A DNA stretch of 64,000 bases from DATFWC01 sp963777755. Its GTDB lineage: Bacteria > Pseudomonadota > Alphaproteobacteria > Rhizobiales > Xanthobacteraceae. Positions 58,821 to 64,000 of this stretch are shown one piece after another. The DNA lies in assembly GCA_963777755.1 (NCBI GenBank), contig CAVZSC010000029.1, forward strand, positions 74,263-138,262, written 5' to 3'. The position numbers were made by a program, and so were the translations under genes. The notes below the pieces were generated by a model. That model made no database searches, was not told the origin of the DNA, and saw only the letters and a list, made by a program, of their open reading frames with translations. How positions within the stretch are numbered: position 1 is the stretch's first letter; each line of letters opens with the position of its first letter.

Positions 58821-60668
58821 ATGAACGTTCTCGGGATGAATTTCGGTCACGATGCCGGGATCTCCCTCGTCGTCGACGGTGTCTTCATCAAGCACTGGGA
58901 AAAGGAGCGGCACCGGCGCCTGCGGCATGCGCTCGGCTTGCAGGCGCGCGACATCGAGGATGCGCTCGCGTGTTTCGGCATGAGGCTCGATGACGTCGAT
59001 CGGGTCGCGATCACGACGACGCAGATGGTGCCGCTCCTCCTCTATGACGGCATTCGCATCGCGTGTCCCGGCAACGAGCGTTTTCTCATCCCCACCCGAG
59101 GGTTTTACGACCTGTGGCGAGGCAGGCCCGACACCTTCTACAACCACCTGCTGCGCGACCTGGACGCGCGGCCCGAAGACCAGATCTCCGTCGAGGAGTT
59201 TCTCTTTCCCAGGATTGCACGTGACCACGAGTCTTTTCTCGACATGGTGTCGCTTGTCGGCGTGGTGCCGCCGAAACGGCACACCTGCGAGTCGCTGTTC
59301 TCGTTCCAGGGCCGCGATATTCCCGGCGCATTCGTGTCGCATCACTTCGCGCATGCGTCCTATGTTCACGCCGAGAGCGGCCGCCGCCCCGCCTTGATCA
59401 TCAGCTTCGACGGCATCTGCGAGCCGCAATCCTGGGCCGGCGGCGGGCTCTATGCCGCCGACCCACGGGGCGTTTCACCGGTCGAGCCGCACGGTTTCCA
59501 TTTCGGGCCGTTCTACACGGCCCTCGGCGACCTGATGGGCCTCGGTCCGGTCGGCTCGGCCGGGAAGCTGATGGGCCTCGCGGCGTGGGGACGACCCAAC
59601 TACTACGAGCCCCGCATGGTCGGCACCTATTGCGAAGCGCGGGCGTATTTCGAGGGCGCCACCGATTTCTACACGATCGTCAGGAACTGGCTCGGAAAGA
59701 TGGGGGTCGCGCTGGATGGTCTCGACCTTCGCGCCTGTGCGGTCCCGCCGGCGGTGGCGGCCGACGTCGCCGCGAGCGCGCAGGCCATGTTCACGGACAG
59801 CGTCATTGCGGTCGTCGAGGCATCGCGGCGCATCGCTGCCGCCCTGAAGCTCCCCTATGAGCTCATCGGCCTGGCGGGCGGCTGTGCCCTGAACTGTCCT
59901 GCGAACAGCGCCGTTCATGCCCGGTTCGGCGAACCGCTGTTCATCCCTCCCGCCATCAACGACGAAGGAATCTCGGCAGGCGCCGCCCTCTGTTACGCCA
60001 GCCTGTTCCATCGGGAGCCGAAGGCACCGGCGGCCGTCCGCCCGGCCGATACCGCCTTCAAAGGGCCGTCCTATACGGTTTCGAGCCGCACCTGGGAGGG
60101 ATTTCCCGGGATCGAGATGGTGACCGCGGAGGATGCCGCCACCTTTCTGGCACAAGCCATCGCCGAGGGCGCCGTGGTTGCGATCTTCGACGGCAAGGCC
60201 GAGATCGGGCCCAGGGCGTTGGGGCACCGCTCAGTGATCGCCTCGCCCTTGCTCGCCGGCAACTGGGCGCGGATGAACACGATCAAGGGCAGGGAGCCGT
60301 GGCGTCCGTTTGCCCCCGTGGCCCTCGCCGACGATGCGCGCAGGCATTTCGACGGCTGCCCGCCGGATTCCTATTACATGCTGTTCAATGCCCGCGTCAC
60401 CACGCGCGCGCTTCCGGCGGTCACCCATCGCGATGGCAGCGCACGCCTGCAGATCGCGCTGCCGGAGACGGGTTTCATCCACCAGCTGCTGGTGGCCTTC
60501 AAGGCGGTGACGGGATTTGGCGTGCTCCTGAACACGTCGTTCAATGGCCGCGGCGAGCCGATCGTCGAGACCCCGCACGAAGCCATTCTGGCATTTCTCG
60601 CGATGAAGATCGATTATCTCTATCTCCAGGGACATGTTCTCAGCCGTTCCGGCCGCGGGACATCGTAA
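58821..60668 (+). CDS. NodU-family carbamoyltransferase
   Basis: A 615-residue enzyme that would transfer a carbamoyl group from carbamoyl phosphate, through carbamoyl-AMP, to a hydroxyl of a sugar or similar acceptor. The Kae1-like N-terminal domain starts MNVLGMNFGHDAGISLVVDG and has HHFAHASYVHAE with metal-binding His; the YrdC-like/C-terminal domain contains FDGKAEIGPRALGHRS, REPWRPFAPV and LNTSFNGRGEPIVETPHEA, all family signatures (NodU, TobZ, CmcH). Length is normal. A 19-codon 5' copy of this gene lies at 6117-6173 beside the sulfotransferase. ATG at 58821. Confidence 0.92.
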   Translation: MNVLGMNFGHDAGISLVVDGVFIKHWEKERHRRLRHALGLQARDIEDALACFGMRLDDVDRVAITTTQMVPLLLYDGIRIACPGNERFLIPTRGFYDLWRGRPDTFYNHLLRDLDARPEDQISVEEFLFPRIARDHESFLDMVSLVGVVPPKRHTCESLFSFQGRDIPGAFVSHHFAHASYVHAESGRRPALIISFDGICEPQSWAGGGLYAADPRGVSPVEPHGFHFGPFYTALGDLMGLGPVGSAGKLMGLAAWGRPNYYEPRMVGTYCEARAYFEGATDFYTIVRNWLGKMGVALDGLDLRACAVPPAVAADVAASAQAMFTDSVIAVVEASRRIAAALKLPYELIGLAGGCALNCPANSAVHARFGEPLFIPPAINDEGISAGAALCYASLFHREPKAPAAVRPADTAFKGPSYTVSSRTWEGFPGIEMVTAEDAATFLAQAIAEGAVVAIFDGKAEIGPRALGHRSVIASPLLAGNWARMNTIKGREPWRPFAPVALADDARRHFDGCPPDSYYMLFNARVTTRALPAVTHRDGSARLQIALPETGFIHQLLVAFKAVTGFGVLLNTSFNGRGEPIVETPHEAILAFLAMKIDYLYLQGHVLSRSGRGTS

Positions 60669-60919
60669 CGCCCGGACGGGATGCGGGCGTCAGGCCGCCA
60701 CGTCCTGCCGGCGCCATGTTTCACCGGGCTCGGCACAACCACCTGACCACCCGGTGTGCGTCGCCGGTCGTGATGCGCTCGTAGCTTATCTTGCGGACAC
60801 AGCACAGATCCCGCGGTAGGGAGCGGCGCCCGTCGGCTGTCCATTGCCTGACCCGATCGAAAGGGATCGTTTACCGACCCCGCTTACGGTCCGTCCTGTG
60901 CGTTGTCCATTTAGCTCCG

Positions 60920-61222
60920 ATGAAGCACGCTTTAGCGATATTCGGGTTCGCCCTTCTCACCAGTACTGAGGCGCTCGGCGGCTGCGCGAAATTCTCGTGC
61001 ATCAAAACCGAGACGGCCCGCTGCCATTTCGTCCTGTTCGGACCGCAAGGCATCAAGCTTCGGTTCGAACTGGCTCGCGCAGAGCGTCGCTGGATTTCCG
61101 GCGTAGCCCAGGGCGACACCTATTGCGCAACGCTGCGCAATGAGCCGGGCGAGAGCTGCCCAATTCGCAGGGTTCAAGACATCAAGCCGGCCTGTCCGCC
61201 GGCTCTCGTCTCAATGCGCTAG
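60920..61222 (+). CDS. Small secreted Cys-containing protein, unknown
   Basis: A 100-residue protein with a likely signal peptide, MKHALAIFGFALLTSTEALG, and a mature part of about 80 residues with six or so Cys (CAKFSCIKTETARC, TYCATLRN, SCPIRRV, ACPPA), suggesting disulfides. No family is recognised. The ATG at 60920 is chosen because the hydrophobic leader starts there. The 250 bases before it, after the carbamoyltransferase, show no gene. Confidence 0.6.
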   Translation: MKHALAIFGFALLTSTEALGGCAKFSCIKTETARCHFVLFGPQGIKLRFELARAERRWISGVAQGDTYCATLRNEPGESCPIRRVQDIKPACPPALVSMR

Positions 61223-61371
61223 CAGCCATTGTGGCGCGATAATTTATCTCTAAAAATCAATAGACTGTGCTCGTGAATTCAATCAAATGACGAGAGTCTC
61301 TGCCTAATCGGCGACCGCACCAAGCAATCTGGCCTGCGAGGTATCCGGCGATCCCGATTCGGCAATTGATT
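61223..61371. other. AT-rich spacer next to the attachment site
   Basis: Bases 61230-61290 are clearly richer in A/T than the surroundings (ATAATTTATCTCTAAAAATC). No gene is seen. It lies on the chromosomal side of the proposed attachment site. Confidence 0.4.
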
Positions 61372-61418
61372 TGGTGAGCGCGCTGGGACCCGAACCCAGG
61401 ACCACCTGATTAAAAGTC
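61372..61418 (-). tRNA. 3' half of a tRNA-Lys (TTT) gene, probable att site
   Basis: Read on the minus strand the bases give the anticodon loop CTTTTAA, then the variable region, a T arm CTGGG-TTCGGGT-CCCAG, the acceptor 3' strand and CCA. The sequence on the 5' side of the anticodon stem does not form a D arm or acceptor partner, so this is only the 3' half. An integrase gene follows 176 bases away. Duplicated tRNA 3' ends are the usual product of tyrosine-integrase insertion. Bases 61419-61594 hold no gene. Confidence 0.75.
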
Positions 61419-61594
61419 GTTTTGGGCATTTTCACCAACCCTTTGGCGCGCTTCAAATTTCTCAATGTCCACGGGATAACTCATTGCGGCTGTGTAGAAA
61501 CTGTTGACCGAAGTCAGGAAACCGTGTGTCGTCCCGAGGAAGCGACATGTCGCCTCTTGGGTGGACATAGTGTGGACACGGGGGACACCTGATC

Positions 61595-62779
61595 ATGGCT
61601 CAGCGGCTCACGGACGCGATCGTGAAACGGTTGCCGATGCCGACCAAGGGCAACCGCATCTACTACGACTCCGAGGTGGGCGGGTTCGGAGCCCGCGTCA
61701 CCGCAGCCGGGGCGCGGTCATACGTCCTAACGTACCGGATCAGGGCAGGGCGCCAGCGCCGCTTTACGATCGGATCAGCGTCTGACTGGCAGGCGACTGC
61801 AGCCCGTGACGAGGCGCGACGCCTCAAGCAGCGCGTGGACCAGGGCGGTGATCCGCTCGGCGAGCTTGAGGAAGAGCGCGGCGCAGTCACGGTGAGCGAC
61901 CTGTGCGAGCGGTTCGAGGCCGAGCATTTGCCGCGCAAGCGGGCATCGACGCAATCCGACTACCGGCGCTCGATCAGGCTGTACATCCGGCCTGATTCTG
62001 GGGCGCATGAAGGTGGCCGACGTTGCCTGGGCCGACGTCGATGCCCTGCACCGCAAGATCACCAAGGCCGGCCATCCCTATCAGGCCAATCGGGTGATTG
62101 CGGCGCTGAGCAAGATGTTTTCGCTCGCGATCCGTTGGCACATGCGACCGGACAATCCGGTCAAGGGGATCGAGCGAAATCAGGAACACAAGCGCAAGCG
62201 ATATCTGAGCGGCGACGAACTTGCCCGGCTCACCGAGGCGCTGGCCGTTCCATGAAGACCGGCGAGGCGGTCGACATCGTCCGCCTCTTGTTGCTGACCG
62301 GCTGCCGCCGCGGCGAAGCCTTGGCCGCACGGTGGACCGACCTCGATCTGACAGCCGGGACGTGGATAAAACCAGGAAGCAGCACCAAACAGCGCAGTGA
62401 TCACGTCACGCCGCTGTCGGCGCCGGCGCGGCAACTTCTCGCCGAAATCCGCCAACGCACGAATTCGGAGTGGGTGTTCCCGTCCGATAGCGCCACCGGC
62501 CACCGCATCACGATCCAGAAGGATTGGGTGGCGATCTGCAAGGCCGCGAAACTCACCGGCCTGCGCGTTCATGATCTGCGGCATTCGTTCGCCAGCCAAC
62601 TTGCGAGCGGTGGAGCCTCGCTGCCGCTGATCGGCGCATTGCTCGGTCATAGCAACCCGAGCACGACGCACCGTTACGCGCACCTGTTCGACGATCCGCA
62701 GCGCGCCGCGGTCGAGCGCGTCGGCGCCGTCATCGGCAATGCCGGCAAGCCGGCACCGAAGGCGGTGCGCCATGGGTGA
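61595..62779 (+). CDS. Tyrosine-recombinase integrase with two compensating frameshifts
   Basis: A phage/ICE-type integrase of about 394 residues. The N-terminal DUF4102 arm-binding domain (LTDAIVKRLPMPTKGNRIYY, GGFGARVTAAGARSYVLTYR) and the catalytic domain are in the same frame: GCRRGEALAARW (Arg), STKQRSDHVTPLS (Lys), HDLRHSFAS (His-Arg), GHSNPSTTHRYAHL (His, Tyr). Between about 61995 and 62250 the family sequence, KVADVAWADVDALHRKIT to LARLTEALAVP, is in another frame. One extra base near 61995 and one missing near 62251 explain this. Either two sequencing errors or a dead core-binding domain. Confidence 0.82.
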   Translation: MAQRLTDAIVKRLPMPTKGNRIYYDSEVGGFGARVTAAGARSYVLTYRIRAGRQRRFTIGSASDWQATAARDEARRLKQRVDQGGDPLGELEEERGAVTVSDLCERFEAEHLPRKRASTQSDYRRSIRLYIRPDSGAHEGGRRCLGRRRCPAPQDHQGRPSLSGQSGDCGAEQDVFARDPLAHATGQSGQGDRAKSGTQAQAISERRRTCPAHRGAGRSMKTGEAVDIVRLLLLTGCRRGEALAARWTDLDLTAGTWIKPGSSTKQRSDHVTPLSAPARQLLAEIRQRTNSEWVFPSDSATGHRITIQKDWVAICKAAKLTGLRVHDLRHSFASQLASGGASLPLIGALLGHSNPSTTHRYAHLFDDPQRAAVERVGAVIGNAGKPAPKAVRHG

Positions 62780-63032
62780 GTGCTGGATCCCGCCCGGCGC
62801 GAGGGGTGAGTGCTGGATTCCGCCCGGCCATGTCACGGTGCGCTCGCTGGTGGAGCAGCACGGGGCGGAAAAAATGCGGGAGGACCTATACTTGGGGCGC
62901 TGCGAAGCGTTTGAATGGTGCAATTTTAGTGGGGAATTACGTCCGATTGCCCGGGAGGAATGGGCTACTTATAAAGCTCCCTCTTGGCTCGGGCTAAACG
63001 TCCTCCCCCCGAATTTACCCTGGCCCAAGTAA
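62772..63032 (+). CDS. Small hypothetical protein with duplicated GECWIPPG start
   Basis: An 86-residue frame overlapping the integrase stop. It begins with two copies of GECWIPPG, encoded by a 25-base tandem-like duplication (62774-62798 and 62804-62828), then VRSLVEQHGAEKMREDLYLG and FSGELRPIAREEWATYK. No family is recognised. It may be the N-terminal half of the next frame, separated by a frameshift near 62990, since the two overlap and neither start has a clear ribosome site. Confidence 0.45.
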   Translation: MGECWIPPGARGECWIPPGHVTVRSLVEQHGAEKMREDLYLGRCEAFEWCNFSGELRPIAREEWATYKAPSWLGLNVLPPNLPWPK

Positions 63033-63643
63033 ACGCAAACGACGGCAACTTCGACAGGTACCTCCGGACCTACGACCCCGCTCTCTATACTTTCCACCTA
63101 TGTCCCGAACGGATCCTGGTGCGCATTGCCGACAATCCGGCGTCCCAGCCATCGCTCGACGGCCAGTTCATCCCGGAGTTCGTGGCGCTGCTGCTCGAGG
63201 CAATCCGGCATTTCGAGATCACCGACGACCCGAAGTCGTGGCCCAAGAAGGAAGTGCTGAAGCAGCATTTCCTCGAGCAGAAACTTTCCACCGGAGCTGC
63301 CATTACCGACGCTCAGGCAGATTATCTGGCGACGTTCTGCCGCCCACTCGCCGCGATGAGAGGCGGCAACAAGCGGGATGAGAGGCGGCTGACCTGGGGT
63401 GGGGGTCGAACCCTTCGACCCCCCACCCCTGAACCCTTTGCAGGTAGCGAAGGCCGGCTTTCCGCGCGCAGTCTGCCGTTGATGCAAATTTCAACGGAGG
63501 CCAGCGCGCGATGCACATCGACTTGCCAAACGGCGACAAGCTTATTCCGGACGGCGAATTTGCCGAGCGGCTGGGCATCGTTCGCCGCACACTGGGAAAC
63601 TGGGACGCCGAGGGGTGTCCCTTTGCCATCATCGGAGGCCTGA
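62984..63643 (+). CDS. Hypothetical protein of the integrated element
   Basis: From a TTG the frame reads AKRPPPEFTLAQVNANDGNF, then RILVRIADNPASQPS and DPKSWPKKEVLKQHFLEQKL, and ATFCRPLAAMRGGNKR at about 120-135, all protein-like. After a G/C hairpin (63396-63429) the reading turns low-complexity and overlaps the DNA-binding gene at 63511, so the true end is probably near 63385 and an indel has moved the stop. No family recognised. Confidence 0.45.
   Translation: MARAKRPPPEFTLAQVNANDGNFDRYLRTYDPALYTFHLCPERILVRIADNPASQPSLDGQFIPEFVALLLEAIRHFEITDDPKSWPKKEVLKQHFLEQKLSTGAAITDAQADYLATFCRPLAAMRGGNKRDERRLTWGGGRTLRPPTPEPFAGSEGRLSARSLPLMQISTEASARCTSTCQTATSLFRTANLPSGWASFAAHWETGTPRGVPLPSSEA
63396..63429. 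terminator. Strong G/C hairpin
   Basis: GGGGTGGGGGTCGAA (63396-63410) pairs with TTCGACCCCCCACCCC (63414-63429, one bulged C) across a CCC loop. It lies where the preceding protein-like reading ends and 82 bases before the next gene; no T tract, so terminator or protein-binding palindrome. Confidence 0.45.
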
Positions 63644-63762
63644 AATACCGGCCTCTGAAGGAAGGGCTCGAGTGGGTTGCCTCGCGGATCCAGCGCCGTA
63701 ATCCACGCCGCGGCTACCCGCGCAAGGCCGAGCCCGCCACCGCCGCAACCACGAGCGGCTAA
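63511..63762 (+). CDS. Excisionase-like/DNA-binding small protein
   Basis: An 83-residue protein: IPDGEFAERLGIVRRTLGNW followed by CPFAIIGGLKYRPLKEGLEW, which is the winged-helix arrangement of excisionase/AlpA-like factors (a helix-turn-helix followed by GLKYRPL replacing the usual GxxYRx). It has an Arg-rich tail. AACGGAGG stands before the ATG. Next to an integrase, a recombination directionality factor is the natural reading, though related helpers of other roles exist. Confidence 0.65.
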   Translation: MHIDLPNGDKLIPDGEFAERLGIVRRTLGNWDAEGCPFAIIGGLKYRPLKEGLEWVASRIQRRNPRRGYPRKAEPATAATTSG

Positions 63763-64000
63763 AGAAACCCCGGCGCGCGTCGAATGACGGACCGGGGCGA
63801 AGGCTTGTATGGGATGAACAAAACCGACACCCCTATAGGCTAAGTTTCCTAGTGCGTCAAACGGCGCGGTCTCCCCCGGAGATCGCCATGCTCGACACTG
63901 CTGTTCGCCAATTCTGCCGCAACCCCGCTGCCGACAAAAGCTCGCCCAACCGGTGGAGAGTCCGCGCAAGGCGTTCTGCGCTCGCGGCTGCCACGCTTCG
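63763..64000. other. Right end of window, no gene seen
   Basis: No convincing reading frame in these 238 bases on either strand. The element begun at 61.4 kb continues beyond the window. Confidence 0.4.

Noticed and set aside
61372..61418. A complete functional tRNA
   Set aside because: No D arm, 5' acceptor strand or anticodon 5' stem partner lies upstream of the anticodon on the minus strand; only the 3' half is present.

Overview
The window is GC-rich DNA from an alphaproteobacterium, most likely of the Rhizobiales (Hyphomicrobiales) type. The grounds are base composition, codon style, fused CysN/CysC, Cox-type molybdenum hydroxylase genes, Bradyrhizobium-like intergenic palindromes and RTX-rich secretome; no rRNA or complete tRNA is present, so genus is not fixed. 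It reads as accessory chromosome: surface or secreted glycan genes, a family of RTX beta-roll proteins, IS debris and the edge of an integrated element.

Layout. 1-4.1 kb: IS630 scar, YCII and SRPBCC proteins, a TIR-domain membrane protein with a CRP-like palindrome upstream, an alpha/beta hydrolase and a helix-turn-helix protein. 4.1-7.1 kb: RTX protein, a decapitated carbamoyltransferase remnant and a sulfotransferase. 7.2-11.7 kb: an overlapping operon for a three-subunit molybdenum hydroxylase plus a solute-binding-like protein. 12.0-12.8 kb: an orphan double-glycine-leader peptide, a perfect inverted repeat and a transposase remnant. 12.8-16.0 kb: a TauABC/SsuABC-like importer. 16.3-20.9 kb: membrane glycosyltransferase-like protein, M20 amidohydrolase, methyltransferase. 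21.0-22.1 kb: RTX protein (frameshifted).

22.2-34.6 kb is the core glycan region: DprE1-like oxidase, DprE2-like reductase, an epimerase, a UGM-like flavoprotein and GtrA on the plus strand; a second methyltransferase, CysNC, CysD and a HAD-UbiA fusion on the minus strand; then a double-domain GT2. The HAD-UbiA, DprE1 and DprE2 set would make polyprenyl-phosphate-linked arabinose, CysD/CysNC would make PAPS, the sulfotransferase (6.2-7.1 kb) would use it, and a NodU-type carbamoyltransferase (58.8-60.7 kb) would add carbamoyl groups. These are the same chemistries used to decorate rhizobial Nod factors, but no nodABC genes are here. 35.1-51.0 kb holds tandem M10 metalloprotease-RTX genes, UDP-glucose dehydrogenase, an RmlD-like reductase, a DegT aminotransferase, two large membrane proteins, a collagen-like lipoprotein, further RTX proteins and a serralysin. 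51.1-55.4 kb: class V aminotransferase, an orphan protein, an EF-hand protein and RtcB. 55.7-57.1 kb: an intact-looking IS flanked by 16-bp direct repeats. 57.3-60.7 kb: RTX protein and carbamoyltransferase.

61.2-64.0 kb: the 3' half of a tRNA-Lys gene, then a tyrosine integrase and small genes, marking the left edge of an integrated element that continues past the window. Several genes carry single-base frameshifts (ABC ATPase, methyltransferase, one RTX gene, integrase); raw reads would be needed to tell decay from sequencing error.
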